A stretch of 64,000 nucleotides of DNA from an uncultured Muribaculaceae bacterium (GCA_910586895.1 CAJUIW010000006.1:1-64000); one strand, 5' to 3'. Shown: positions 34,887 through 44,290, numbered from the stretch's first letter. Notes: generated by a model not told the origin, from the sequence alone. Program-made: numbers and translations.

Positions 34887-36083
34887 TCAGGGGAACTCAA
34901 CCCACGGGGGCACTTCACCGGGATTGACCGGCGGACGGGGCAGAAGTTCGTCGAATCCAAACTGCGGATTGAGAGGCACAGCCGCATAAGGCATGATATC
35001 AACCGTGAAATCCACATCAGCAAGTCCGAGCGCTATGTTGATCTTGACATAGGTGTTTCGGGGCAGCGAGGGCAGATTGGGCAGAGGCACCATCCCGGAA
35101 TATTCCCTATCACCGCTCAGACGCATGCGGATGTAGAACTTCGAATCGGAAGCGAGCTTCGTCTCCGGGAAGTAAAGCGCAGGCGCATAGGGTATGGTTG
35201 ACCCTACGGTAGTTTCCGGGGTAACGGTGATATTGGGTTTGAACGAATAAGGCTTATTGACACTCCCCTCCGGGACTGTATACTTCGTTATATATCTGTC
35301 AGCGAAATACACGGGGTATTTTGCCGGAACATATTCAGCATCAATAGGTAGAAGATATTCGCAGTTGCCAAGGCTCTGTATCTCGAATTCCTCAATGGTG
35401 TATGGTTCAACCGGCGCCGCTACGGGAGTTATGAAGAATCCAAACTTCACGGTAGCGCGGGTTATGAACAGGTTGGCAGACTGATACAGATCAGTACCGT
35501 CAGCCTGCGGGGTACGGATATCAATGCTGTAGCTCTCCGTCATGGGGAGGTAATGCTTGTCGGAACCGGTATTGTCGATCAGCGGTTCGCCTGCACCGCA
35601 AGAGAGCTTCAGGCTGTTTATTTCATCAGTCGGGAATGTGGAGCCGATGGTCAGCTTATTGAAGTCGTAGGCTGGACTTCCGGCACCGTCAGTGAACATC
35701 GAAGCTTCATTAGCAAAGACGTAGACCTGTTTTGTTTCACCGCCAGCGACTTTCAGGCGGATGTTATGGTATTCGCCAAGTCCCGCTTCAGGGATTGAGC
35801 GATACAGATATTCGTTGTGCTCTATCTCTCCGTTGGGGCGCACAACAATGATACGCAGCGTACGCATACGCTCGTACTGAGTCTGTGGTTCTTCAAAGTA
35901 ATCATCACCGGGGAGAGCGCCGATACGTGATTTCTTTCCGTCAGGATCTCCGGCATAAACGTTAATCTCAAAATTGACCATTTCGGAGTCACCGGTTTGC
36001 GGTGGAACAGGCGCGTCCCCACCACAACCGATGACCGAAATCGTCAGCAGGAGTAAAACGGCGATGTTAAGAAACGTCTTCAT
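34887..36083 (-). CDS. Fimbrial accessory lipoprotein, FimB/Mfa2-like
   Basis: The 398-residue lipoprotein (VIGC, C20) has an N-terminal beta domain with VNFEINVYAGDPDGKKSRIG and MRTLRIIVVRPNGEIEHNE, the pattern of the N-terminal domain of Mfa/Fim subunits, and a second beta domain with repeated LPxxN-type strands. It lies 9 bp after the Mfa2-like gene and 71 bp before the tip gene, so it is probably an accessory or tip-connecting subunit. The proline-rich C-terminus (PRPPVNPGEVPP) is distinctive. I cannot place it in a specific subunit class. Confidence 0.7.
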   Translation of the reverse strand: MKTFLNIAVLLLLTISVIGCGGDAPVPPQTGDSEMVNFEINVYAGDPDGKKSRIGALPGDDYFEEPQTQYERMRTLRIIVVRPNGEIEHNEYLYRSIPEAGLGEYHNIRLKVAGGETKQVYVFANEASMFTDGAGSPAYDFNKLTIGSTFPTDEINSLKLSCGAGEPLIDNTGSDKHYLPMTESYSIDIRTPQADGTDLYQSANLFITRATVKFGFFITPVAAPVEPYTIEEFEIQSLGNCEYLLPIDAEYVPAKYPVYFADRYITKYTVPEGSVNKPYSFKPNITVTPETTVGSTIPYAPALYFPETKLASDSKFYIRMRLSGDREYSGMVPLPNLPSLPRNTYVKINIALGLADVDFTVDIMPYAAVPLNPQFGFDELLPRPPVNPGEVPPWVEFP

Positions 36084-36092
36084 ACTTTAATC

Positions 36093-37118
36093 TTATGAGA
36101 GTTCAGGGTTATTAACTCGTACAACCCAATCATTGACAACAATCTGGACAGTAATCCACTTCCAGTGCTTGTCAAGGAAGAATATCAGAGTCCAGCGGCT
36201 TTCGCGGTCAAGATACTCCTGTGTGCCCATCTTGTAGTTACTCTCGCTCTTCATGAGGGCAAGGTAATTGATAAGCGGAATGTTTACAACATCACTGCCG
36301 TCAGAGCTGCGTGTGATGTGGAGAGTGGGAGAATTGGATGTCACCAGACGTCCGAAGCTGAATTCGGCAAAAGCCACCTTCTGCTCAGAGCCGTCGGGCT
36401 GGAGCCCGGTCGAAGCCGTTCCTGATGTCCAGGGCAGATAAGTGAAGTTTCCTTCGGGGACAACATCATTTTCCCAATTCATGCGGGTATTGTCATCTAT
36501 CACAGCCCAGTTGAAGTCAGTTCCGGCCACGGGATCACCGTTGAGTTCCTGAAGAATGACACGCAGATTGTTGGTGTCCTTCATCATCGGCACGGTATAT
36601 TCATCATAAGCCATGGTTTCCTTCTTGACCTCCACGTCAAAAATCTTTCCGTAGAAGAGGCTGTGCAGCTCAGTGCCTACAGGACGCTGCATGATGTCCT
36701 GGTTCAGTGCCACGCCGAGCGATGTGATATCAGCACCGGCAGCAGGAGTCTGAAGGAAATGGTATGAGCTTGCGTCGCACTGCATGCCGCCGTAGGCCAC
36801 TACCTTATACTTGCCCTCGGGCAGGTCAACGGTCATACGGTAATTTTCGTCCGAAAGCTTTTCGGAAGAGGTTTCGGTAAGAGTGGTGACGTACTTTCCG
36901 TTTTCATCATAGACATACACGGTAAGACAATGCACCTGCGAGGGGAACGCATTGGCAAATTCCATGTTATAATCATAAATGAAGCGGAGCTTCAGACCCT
37001 CCGGACATGGAGCGAGGTCGTCGTAGACAAAGCCACAAGATGACAATCCGGCTACTGCCGGCGCGATAAGCATTATCGCGCCGAGCAGCCGTGATTGGAT
37101 TTTATTGAAAAATTTCAT
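36093..37118 (-). CDS. mfa2-like: FimB/Mfa2 family fimbrial anchor subunit
   Basis: The 341-residue lipoprotein has a lipobox LSSC (C28) followed by the family signature DDLAPCPEGLKLRFIYDYN, then VHCLTVYVYDENGKYV and LPEGKYKVVAYGGM. In Porphyromonas gingivalis, Mfa2 anchors the fimbria and limits its length, and the same role is likely here. It ends VNDWVVRVNNPELS; the major subunit upstream also ends with WVVRVNN, which may be a shared terminal strand. It lies 25 bp after the Mfa1 gene. Confidence 0.85.
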   Translation of the reverse strand: MKFFNKIQSRLLGAIMLIAPAVAGLSSCGFVYDDLAPCPEGLKLRFIYDYNMEFANAFPSQVHCLTVYVYDENGKYVTTLTETSSEKLSDENYRMTVDLPEGKYKVVAYGGMQCDASSYHFLQTPAAGADITSLGVALNQDIMQRPVGTELHSLFYGKIFDVEVKKETMAYDEYTVPMMKDTNNLRVILQELNGDPVAGTDFNWAVIDDNTRMNWENDVVPEGNFTYLPWTSGTASTGLQPDGSEQKVAFAEFSFGRLVTSNSPTLHITRSSDGSDVVNIPLINYLALMKSESNYKMGTQEYLDRESRWTLIFFLDKHWKWITVQIVVNDWVVRVNNPELS

Positions 37119-37143
37119 TCGAAATTATTAGGGAATCAAACTA

Positions 37144-38892
37144 TCAGAGGATGATATTGTTAACACGAACTACCCAAGGAAGTACCTGTACCTGAACGCG
37201 GAAGTAGGTTTTGGGAGATTCGTCGGGATCATTGGGATCTTCGGGATCGGGATCATCGCCGGGCTTGCCGGGGTGGCCGAATTCGAGGATGTTCTGAACG
37301 GCAATCTTGTACACGTTGTTGCGGACAACGCTGAATTCCATAGCGCCCATAACGGTGTTGTTGCCGTTATCGTTGTGACGGTTGTAGTAAGCGTAGTACA
37401 TGGGGTACTGACCGTTTTCAGGGCGGTAGATAGCGAAACCGTTTGACTCGGTCAGGTCAGTCAGAGGAGCAAGGAGCTCTTCTGTAAGCTCAGCCTTGAT
37501 ATTGTAAGCAGCCTTGAAGGTCTCTGCAAGAGTTGATACGGGGTTAGCAAGTACAGCAGCTTTCAGCATAGCGAGATCGCCATAGATAACGCCGTTGTAA
37601 GCATAGATGGGATTCTGAGCGGCAGTGATTACCTTGCCAAGATCGCTGGTTGCATCGGCAGCTACGAGGTGGCCTTTGAAAGCGATACCGGTAGTGATAC
37701 CTTTGCGCTGGGTGTCAACCTGAGGTATGGTATTTTCAGTGGTGTACTTCCAGATGTTGTAACCGGGAATACCCTCCCAACCCTGGTCATTGTCCTCGCC
37801 GAGGCTTGTGCCAAGAGCTTCATACTGCAGGTCGGCTGAAGTGAAGTCGAAGCCTATGCTCGTGCCTGTTGCGGGCTGACCATTGTAGAGATAGTGGTTG
37901 CGGATGAATGAGAGCTCGATGCTGCTTTCAATCTTCTGCTGATAGAACGGGCTGACAACGTAATTGTTAGGAGTTTCAAATCCACAGATTGACACAGGAT
38001 TGTCGGCAGTATTGTCACCTGAACCTGTAGCAGATACGCGGGGAAGATAGTAGTATGACTTGGCAACATTAATCAGAGCCATTTCATCAAGCTTGACATA
38101 GCCCATGAGAGTGCTGGGATGGTTGGTAACATTGCCGTCCTCGTCAATATCAGAGTTGTTGTGGTTGTAGATAGGATAGAGGTTGGCTACATTCTGACCG
38201 GAAACAGTGGTCTGCTTGAAGTCGAAACGGGCTGAAGCGCGCTCTACCTTTACGATACCGAGGTTGAAAGGATTGGTGGGCGAATTGTACTTTTCGTCCA
38301 TTTCGGGCTGTGTCGGGAGCGTAACAGTTGTAATTGCTGCGTTTGACATCAGGAAGCCATTCTTTGTCCAGATTGTCTGCTCGGTGATATCACCGGTAGC
38401 ATTTACGAAACCACCTTCGAAACCGTTCTTGGCAGCTTCTACAAGCTTAGTGGTGGGGTTACAGTAAGCGAATACATAAACCTCCTCACCGGCGTGGTCA
38501 TAGAGATCACGTGTTTCAAACTGCACGTTGTAGGTAGGACGCTTAGAGGTAGATGAAGTAGCCTCATGGGGGTCGGCGAGGTTAGAGGCGATATAGATAT
38601 AGTCATCGCCTGCAGTTGATGTCGGGGTGCTCTTTGAAGCGATCACCACAAGAACAGAACCTACATTGTTCTCTGAGTCGTTACCTACTTCATGTCCGCT
38701 GTTAGAATTTGCGCCGTCGTCATCAGGATCAGTTGTTGCAGAACGGCTTCCCTGAGGGAGGGAGAGCGTAAGGCGGGCGTAGATGTCGCCTTCAGCAGGA
38801 GTCTGACCGCCGTTAGGCTCGTCGCTGCTACAGCTGGTGAACATCATTGTTGATGCAGCTGCAACAAGAAAAAATTTGCTGAAATTCTTCAT
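37144..38892 (-). CDS. mfa1-like: Mfa1 family major fimbrial subunit
   Basis: The 582-residue lipoprotein (MFTSC, C21) has the Mfa1 N-terminal start (IYARLTLSLPQ, with strands LVVIASKST and EEVYVFAYCNP) and a C-terminal region rich in strands (AMEFSVVRNNVYKIAVQNI, then a PDDPDPEDPNDPDESP linker and VQVLPWVVRVNN). The family forms the fimbrial shaft after lipid processing and Arg-protease cleavage of the N-terminal strand; the GSRSATTD stretch offers possible sites. It is preceded by a 76-bp AT-rich gap that could hold an internal promoter. Confidence 0.88.
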   Translation of the reverse strand: MKNFSKFFLVAAASTMMFTSCSSDEPNGGQTPAEGDIYARLTLSLPQGSRSATTDPDDDGANSNSGHEVGNDSENNVGSVLVVIASKSTPTSTAGDDYIYIASNLADPHEATSSTSKRPTYNVQFETRDLYDHAGEEVYVFAYCNPTTKLVEAAKNGFEGGFVNATGDITEQTIWTKNGFLMSNAAITTVTLPTQPEMDEKYNSPTNPFNLGIVKVERASARFDFKQTTVSGQNVANLYPIYNHNNSDIDEDGNVTNHPSTLMGYVKLDEMALINVAKSYYYLPRVSATGSGDNTADNPVSICGFETPNNYVVSPFYQQKIESSIELSFIRNHYLYNGQPATGTSIGFDFTSADLQYEALGTSLGEDNDQGWEGIPGYNIWKYTTENTIPQVDTQRKGITTGIAFKGHLVAADATSDLGKVITAAQNPIYAYNGVIYGDLAMLKAAVLANPVSTLAETFKAAYNIKAELTEELLAPLTDLTESNGFAIYRPENGQYPMYYAYYNRHNDNGNNTVMGAMEFSVVRNNVYKIAVQNILEFGHPGKPGDDPDPEDPNDPDESPKTYFRVQVQVLPWVVRVNNIIL

Positions 38893-38968
38893 ACAATAAA
38901 TTAGTGAATAAATGATTGAAAATTTACTTTCGTTTATTAATAGTGTGTGTTAAATATAGTCAGGGCTA

Positions 38969-40402
38969 TTATTTTACAATAATGTTTACCTTGTTCTTAT
39001 TGCTCTCAAGCTGGTTGATGGAGTCAAGTGCAGCCTTGGCCTGAGGTATGGACGAGGCATTGCCGAAGTGGGTGCGTGCAGCCGTATAGTTCTTCTTAAG
39101 AGCATTGAGCACACCACGGGCATACTCGGCCTGCTCGCTGTCGCCGGCCTTTGACAGATAGCGTTCGGCAGCCTGATAGTTGCCTATGCCCATCGCCGCA
39201 TTAGCCGCATTGAGATTGGCAATGGCATCAGAGGGGAACATGCGTACAGCCACATCAAACACTTCGTTGAAGTCGGCGCTACCCGGTTCGAGAGTCTGCG
39301 CTGCCGCGTAGAGTTCGGCAAGGCTTAGCTTCTGAGGCTGTGTGCGCATCACCTGAAGAATCTCCTTGGGATCATAGTAGGCACGCACCTTGTAGCGCAC
39401 TACGTAGTCAGAGTGACGGAGCGCGGGATACTCGTTCTTGAGCAGGAATGCGTACTCGGTGGGATAGGTTGACTGTATCTTGCTGTTCTTGGGGTCAGGA
39501 GCAAGGTTTGAGTCGATGATATCAAGAATACCCTGACGATTGTTTATATTGGAGTTCTCGACATACTTGCGCAGGCCTTCCCAGTCCTCGGGGGTATATT
39601 CGGTGGTGATGAAGTCCTTATCGAAGTGATAGAGATTGCGCACATATTCCTTGAGGGCTTCGGTACGACCCTTGGCCAGACGGATATTGTTATCATACGG
39701 GCCTTCGGGCGATGCGTAGCCATGGATGTTCATTCCGGTGATGGTCACGTCCTTATCGTTGCGCACAAGGTCGATAGTCTCACGGATCTTGGCGAGTTCA
39801 ACGGTGTTGTTGCGGTAAGAGGGACGGATGTCAGTCTTGTTGACCACGAAGTCAACGAATGCCGAGCCGGTCTCCTCACGCACCTTGTCGACCTCCACTT
39901 TCGGCGGAATGTAGACGAAATCGGCGGCAAATACCGGGGGCTCCATATTGAGCTGGGCAATGGGAAGCGGTTCAGGGCGCTCAATAGTGTCACCGCAGCA
40001 GCTGCGCACGTCATAGTTGAGCTTTATGTCCGAGCGGCTCATCCATGACTGGTAGGGCACGGTAACACGATAGTTGGCCACCGCCTTGTCGCCGTTACGG
40101 AACAGATAGGGGTTATTGTCGCCGCCATTGCGTATCTCATTATAATAGCGGTTGCGGCCTGCGAAAATAATATCCTGAAGCTTGAGGCTGTCAGTGGCGC
40201 TGTAGAGCACCGGGGTGACAATCAGCTCCTGATTGGAACCAATCTTCACATCGGACATGTCGATGTCCATAGCCACGAAAAGGTTGTTGTCAGTGCGGGC
40301 TGCATCTATATTGGTGATGCGGGCGGGGCTTACGGAAATATCCTTGGCACCGGCCGATACCACTGTGGCGCACATAAGCGCCGCGCAAAATATCTTGTTC
40401 AT
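38969..40402 (-). CDS. DUF3868/OmpA-like protein of the fimbrial locus
   Basis: The 477-residue exported protein has a signal peptide (about 1-19), a DUF3868 N-terminal domain (about 20-170, ISVSPARITNIDAARTDNN), and an OmpA-like peptidoglycan-binding domain (about 185-330) with MNIHGYASPEGPYDNNIRLA and KGRTEALKEYV. The last 110 residues look TPR-like (IANLNAANAAMGIGNYQAAE). DUF3868 genes typically accompany DUF3575 and Mfa genes and are thought to tether fimbrial assembly to the cell wall. It is the second gene of the operon, 21 bp after DUF3575. Confidence 0.85.
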   Translation of the reverse strand: MNKIFCAALMCATVVSAGAKDISVSPARITNIDAARTDNNLFVAMDIDMSDVKIGSNQELIVTPVLYSATDSLKLQDIIFAGRNRYYNEIRNGGDNNPYLFRNGDKAVANYRVTVPYQSWMSRSDIKLNYDVRSCCGDTIERPEPLPIAQLNMEPPVFAADFVYIPPKVEVDKVREETGSAFVDFVVNKTDIRPSYRNNTVELAKIRETIDLVRNDKDVTITGMNIHGYASPEGPYDNNIRLAKGRTEALKEYVRNLYHFDKDFITTEYTPEDWEGLRKYVENSNINNRQGILDIIDSNLAPDPKNSKIQSTYPTEYAFLLKNEYPALRHSDYVVRYKVRAYYDPKEILQVMRTQPQKLSLAELYAAAQTLEPGSADFNEVFDVAVRMFPSDAIANLNAANAAMGIGNYQAAERYLSKAGDSEQAEYARGVLNALKKNYTAARTHFGNASSIPQAKAALDSINQLESNKNKVNIIVK

Positions 40403-40423
40403 TGCAGAATCAGCTGTTAAAAA

Positions 40424-41005
40424 TTAGAACACGTAAATAAGATTGACAGCAGCTTTGGTGGGACCCACATAGTTATGAACAGCGTTGTCCTTTATCTTAT
40501 CGCCGCAATGCGTACAGGGATATTTGTCATAACGGGTATATACCCATCCGAGTCCTATCTCTGCCTCGATATTCCAATGACGGCCCACAATCCATGAGTA
40601 GCCATAAGCAATACCTGCACCTACGCCCCAACCCTGATAGCGGTAGTCCTCAAGTTTCTTGAAATTGTTGCCGAGGAAATTTGGCAACTTCAGGTTTCCG
40701 AGGTTGAACTGACCGCCCAACAGATGCGCGCCGAAGAAGTGTCCCTGCCACCGGTCGCAAAGCCAGTAGCGCACTTCGGGCTGGACAAGCCAGTGCTTCC
40801 AGTAGCGGTCATCAACTTTCCATGCGTTAACATTACCACTTAAATCAAATGTCCATTTCGGAGCTAACCCCACTTCTATGCCAAGGTTTGGCGATAGAGC
40901 GGCATCATAAAGCAAATTGGTCTTCAAGGCAACTTTCTGCGCACGGACGGCGCCCATGCATCCCATCAGTCCAACGAGCAGAATGAGTGTCAAACGTTTC
41001 TTCAT
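40424..41005 (-). CDS. DUF3575 outer-membrane beta-barrel-like protein
   Basis: The 193-residue exported protein has a signal peptide (about 1-22) and the DUF3575 signature VALKTNLLYDAALSPNLGIE, later YWLCDRWQGHFFGAH and IEAEIGLGWVYTRYD, with alternating residues suited to a small outer-membrane barrel. A CTHC motif lies near residue 167. It is the first gene of the six-gene fimbrial operon and probably helps assembly in the outer membrane. The start ATG is at 41003-41005. The 5' region contains a candidate promoter next to an 11-base C tract. Confidence 0.87.
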   Translation of the reverse strand: MKKRLTLILLVGLMGCMGAVRAQKVALKTNLLYDAALSPNLGIEVGLAPKWTFDLSGNVNAWKVDDRYWKHWLVQPEVRYWLCDRWQGHFFGAHLLGGQFNLGNLKLPNFLGNNFKKLEDYRYQGWGVGAGIAYGYSWIVGRHWNIEAEIGLGWVYTRYDKYPCTHCGDKIKDNAVHNYVGPTKAAVNLIYVF

Positions 41006-41128
41006 ATTTCGCTGTGTGTGATATATTGGCTCAAATAATATTGACTGTGTGTTTAAAATTCCCCCCTATCATGCATATTATGGTAATTGCTTCAATGAGG
41101 CAGACGTATTACGTCCCAAAATTTCCGA

Positions 41129-41166
41129 CAAAGTTACTTAACATATGCCTATTTACCCCCCCCCCC
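41129..41166 (-). promoter_or_regulatory. Candidate fimbrial operon promoter with poly-C/poly-G tract at the -33 position
   Basis: Minus strand reads TAACTTTG at 41136-41129, a match to TAnnTTTG. The usual TTTG is absent 19-21 bp upstream; that position is taken by 11 consecutive G (C at 41156-41166 on the plus strand). The start codon is about 115 nt from the predicted transcript start. The tract length could affect promoter strength. Confidence 0.4.
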
Positions 41167-41340
41167 ATAAGGTTAAAAAAGGTTAATACAGGGTAAATCA
41201 ACCGAATCGGAATATCTTTTTGTCAATCCTATCCTAAATGTCGCTACAAAATAAACAAAAATAGTCCACAAAATCAACACCCGCATACCACAACAAATCC
41301 GGCCGGATTCAACAAGTGTATCGACCTATTTGTAAATAAA
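41167..41340. other. AT-rich divergent intergenic stretch without a gene
   Basis: This is the middle of the 386-bp gap between the fimbrial operon and the DUF5106 gene. It is AT-rich and has short A-runs. Apart from the promoter elements annotated on either side I see no gene, RNA or repeat in it. Confidence 0.5.
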
Positions 41341-41373
41341 TTTGGTTTTGCGCCTGACTTATTCGTATTTTTG
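41341..41373 (+). promoter_or_regulatory. Bacteroidetes-type promoter for the DUF5106 gene
   Basis: TTTG at 41341-41344, a 21-bp spacer, and TATTTTTG at 41366-41373. Transcription should start near 41380, leaving a leader of about 12 nt before the ATG at 41392. Confidence 0.65.
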
Positions 41374-41391
41374 ACCCCAAATTTACAAATT

Positions 41392-42321
41392 ATGAAAAAA
41401 TCATCTTTTCTCCTTATAGCAGCACTTTGCTTTTCACTCTGCACATCAGCATACGCTCAGGATCAGAATTCGCTTGAACTGCCGGCAATCCCGAAGACAC
41501 TGAAAGCTCCGGCCGAACGTGCCGACTATCTGCTCGAGCATTTCTGGGACGCACTCGACGCGGCAACCGACAACCGCTCGGCCGACAGCCTCTTTATGGA
41601 GCAGACATTTGTCAATTTTCTAAGCGTCATGCCTCACGCCTCAGCCGAGGGGCGGGCCAAGGGGGCTACAGCGATGTACTCGAAGCTCAAGCCGTCGGAC
41701 AAAGCAAAGAATCTGATACGCACTTTGGCGGAGGAGTACCTCTACTCCCCTGCCTCACCTATGCGGGATGAGAATCTTTACGTGCTGCTGCTCCAATCGG
41801 ACGCCGCGACGGCTGACGACGATGATGCCTCGGGCATACGCAACCGCGAACTTGCAAAGGAGCTGCTAAAGAACATACCCGGAACGCAGGCCGCCGACTT
41901 CGGCATAGAGCTTGCCAACGGCGCCACAACCACTCTGCGGCAGGTAGGAGGAATACCGATGCTTCTGCTTATATATGACCCCGACTGCCACACATGCCAC
42001 GAGGCCATGGAAGCACTTGCCAACGACGCGGATATCCAGAAGGCCATAGCCGACGGAAAGATCGCCATACTGGCCGTTGCAGCCGAAACTGACCGCGAGC
42101 TGTGGCTCACTGTGAAGGACACACTGCCGCAGGGATGGATATCGGCGTTCGATACGGAAGGCATCACCGAGGCTGAGCTTTACTACCTGCCGGAAGTACC
42201 CGGACTGTATCTGCTCGATGGCGACCAGCGGGTGCTGGACCGCAACATTCCGGCCGCACTCCCCTCAGGGGCTGCCAATCCGGCTATCCTAACAATTCTG
42301 CTCGGCGGAAATAACCGATAA
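41392..42321 (+). CDS. DUF5106 thioredoxin-like exported protein
   Basis: The 309-residue protein starts at the ATG at 41392 with a signal peptide (about 1-22, ending SAYAQ). The first half matches DUF5106 (ERADYLLEHFWDALD). The second half is a thioredoxin-like fold: LLLIYDPDCHTCHEAME holds a CxxC pair (CHTC), and LPEVPGLYLLDGDQRVLD supplies the later strands and the conserved cis-Pro-like VP. Such proteins are periplasmic or lipid-anchored redox or folding factors in Bacteroidales. Its end overlaps the end of menD by 38 bp on the opposite strand. Confidence 0.82.
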   Translation: MKKSSFLLIAALCFSLCTSAYAQDQNSLELPAIPKTLKAPAERADYLLEHFWDALDAATDNRSADSLFMEQTFVNFLSVMPHASAEGRAKGATAMYSKLKPSDKAKNLIRTLAEEYLYSPASPMRDENLYVLLLQSDAATADDDDASGIRNRELAKELLKNIPGTQAADFGIELANGATTTLRQVGGIPMLLLIYDPDCHTCHEAMEALANDADIQKAIADGKIAILAVAAETDRELWLTVKDTLPQGWISAFDTEGITEAELYYLPEVPGLYLLDGDQRVLDRNIPAALPSGAANPAILTILLGGNNR

Positions 42322-43987
42322 GCACCTCAGCCGACAGTTCCTCCGGTGTAGATACCGACAGTATGGCCGGACGCGACGATTCGGCAGCGAAACGCGCGAA
42401 GGCCTCACGCAGCGAGTTCTCCGAATCGGCCTCGTAATATGCCATACCATATCCATCGGCCAGCTGACGCAGCGGCAGATTCGGCTCGACACACAGTAGC
42501 GGCTCGCGCACCGACATGGAGCGTGTGCTTCCTATGAAGCGGAATATCCCGCCGCCACCATTACGTATCACTATCATCTTGAAGCGCGGAGTAAGGCAAT
42601 GGACCCCAAGCACACCGATATCATAGGCCGCGCTGACATCGCCGGTGACAAGTAGAGTCACTGTACCGGCGGCTGCAACCGAGGCTCCGACAGCCGTGGA
42701 GGTGGACCCGTCGATACCGCTCACACCGCGGTTGCAATCGCAGCGATGATAGTCGTGCCGCCCGAACAGCTGGGCATAGCGGATAGAGGTACCATTGGAG
42801 TACTGCACATTCCAGCGCCGCGGAATTGCCGGAATTATAACTCCGAATGCTTTCAAATCGGACCACGGAGCCTTGGCCACATACGCCTGATGGAGTGAGA
42901 AAGCCCTGTCGGATAGGATCGCCCACTTATGCGCATAGTCCGAGGGCTGACGATGTGGCTGCATGGCCGAAGCCAGCTGACGGAAGAACTGCTCCGGAGG
43001 GAGCAGCACACGCCGGGTAAGCGCACGGAAGCAATCGACGGTGATATCCGTCATTCCTACATGCCAATGCTCACGCGGCATATATTTACGCAGATATTGC
43101 TTGATATAGCGCGACACCACTGCCCCGCCGAGAGTAATCACCACGTCCGGAGCAAAATCGACCCGCTGCCTCTCGTCCATGACCGACAGAACGCTGTCGA
43201 TGCTCGATATGAAGGATGGGGAATGCAGATTGGAAATCGTCTCACAAAGCACCACTACGTTTGGCAACTCACTGAGCTTGCGCAGTGACCTGTTGAGCGC
43301 AGGATCTGGCGACAGAAATCCGGCAAGAATCATCACTTTGGCGGGCGATGCAAGCTCACGTCCCAAAGCCCGCGACTCAGCCACAGTGAGCCCCGAGGTG
43401 GGGAGCACGTCAGTGATGACACGCTGAGGCGAAAGCGGCTCGGTGGTCATGCGGTCAAGTGGCTCAGAAAGCTGCACATTGATATGCACCGGACCGCGCC
43501 GGCCCGTCACGGCATAAAGAAGCGCATCGTTTATCACACGGTTGGCAAACCATAGATTCTCATCATCGGCCGAAGCGGGTATGTTGCAATTGCGTTTGGT
43601 AAAATTGGCCAGTGCTCCGGGCTGATGGAGCGTCTGCGAGTCATCCTGGTCAATCCATGCCGCCGGACGGTCAGCCGATATGACTATAAGAGGTATCTGC
43701 CGGTAATAAGCCTCGGCCACTGCCGGAGCATAGTTGAGAAGCGCCGTACCGGAGGTGCACACTATAGCCACCGGTTCATTGCTTACCGAGGCTATGCCGA
43801 GTGCTATGAACGCAGCGCTGCGCTCGTCAATGACCGGAAGCAGTTCCAGGCTATCGTCCATGTTTGACAAAGCCACCAGAAGCGGAGCATTGCGCGACCC
43901 GGGGGATGTGACCACACGCTTCACTCCATGGCTCACCAACAGTTCGGCAAGAATCCGGCTCACTTCATTAGCAGTATTCTCTTTCAT
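42284..43987 (-). CDS. menD: 2-succinyl-5-enolpyruvyl-6-hydroxy-3-cyclohexene-1-carboxylate synthase
   Basis: The 567-residue thiamine-diphosphate enzyme joins isochorismate and 2-oxoglutarate in menaquinone synthesis. The N-terminal signatures are ITSPGSRNAP-like (VVTSPGSRNAPLL), DERSAAFIALG (Glu that activates the cofactor) and CTSGTALLNYAPAVAEA. The diphosphate-binding region is GVSGIDGSTSTAVG near residue 420. I use the ATG at 43987, which has AGGTG just upstream, rather than the GTG at 43993. The only other men gene in the window is the isochorismate synthase at 51.5 kb. It converges with and overlaps the DUF5106 gene. Confidence 0.95.
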   Translation of the reverse strand: MKENTANEVSRILAELLVSHGVKRVVTSPGSRNAPLLVALSNMDDSLELLPVIDERSAAFIALGIASVSNEPVAIVCTSGTALLNYAPAVAEAYYRQIPLIVISADRPAAWIDQDDSQTLHQPGALANFTKRNCNIPASADDENLWFANRVINDALLYAVTGRRGPVHINVQLSEPLDRMTTEPLSPQRVITDVLPTSGLTVAESRALGRELASPAKVMILAGFLSPDPALNRSLRKLSELPNVVVLCETISNLHSPSFISSIDSVLSVMDERQRVDFAPDVVITLGGAVVSRYIKQYLRKYMPREHWHVGMTDITVDCFRALTRRVLLPPEQFFRQLASAMQPHRQPSDYAHKWAILSDRAFSLHQAYVAKAPWSDLKAFGVIIPAIPRRWNVQYSNGTSIRYAQLFGRHDYHRCDCNRGVSGIDGSTSTAVGASVAAAGTVTLLVTGDVSAAYDIGVLGVHCLTPRFKMIVIRNGGGGIFRFIGSTRSMSVREPLLCVEPNLPLRQLADGYGMAYYEADSENSLREAFARFAAESSRPAILSVSTPEELSAEVLIGYFRRAELLG

Positions 43988-44007
43988 ATTCACCTGTTTT
44001 TATGGTG

Positions 44008-44039
44008 CAAATTTAAGCATTTCCATCCGATTATTCAAC
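44008..44039 (-). promoter_or_regulatory. Bacteroidetes-type promoter for menD
   Basis: Minus strand reads TAAATTTG (44015-44008), with GTTG 20 bp upstream (44039-44036), three of four bases of TTTG. The leader would be about 14 nt. Confidence 0.5.
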
Positions 44040-44213
44040 AACCGGGCAACAACACACAAGTTGACAGATGTTGATAACTTTATTTAGCCTGCTTTTCAAC
44101 AAAGTTTCCTAAAACAAAATGCTATATCATTACTATACAATAAATTATCATTTTTACCGTACCTCAAAAGTTTTCCAAAACGAAAATAAAAATAAAACTT
44201 ACCCTGAAATATT

Positions 44214-44245
44214 TTTGTTTTATCCATTGTTTAATTGTAGCTTTG
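44214..44245 (+). promoter_or_regulatory. Bacteroidetes-type promoter for nrdDG
   Basis: TTTG at 44214-44217, a 20-bp spacer, and TAGCTTTG at 44238-44245, a full consensus match. It lies about 40 nt before the nrdD start. I see no obvious NrdR-like repeat beside it; the rest of the 303-bp gap back to menD is AT-rich without other features apart from the menD promoter. Confidence 0.75.
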
Positions 44246-44290
44246 CAACGCAAAAAAATCAAGAAAACCACTACCAAAAAACATACCACC

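Noticed and set aside
44243..44290. NrdD start at 44243
   Set aside because: It lies within the -7 box of the promoter and adds a lysine-rich extension not found in NrdD.
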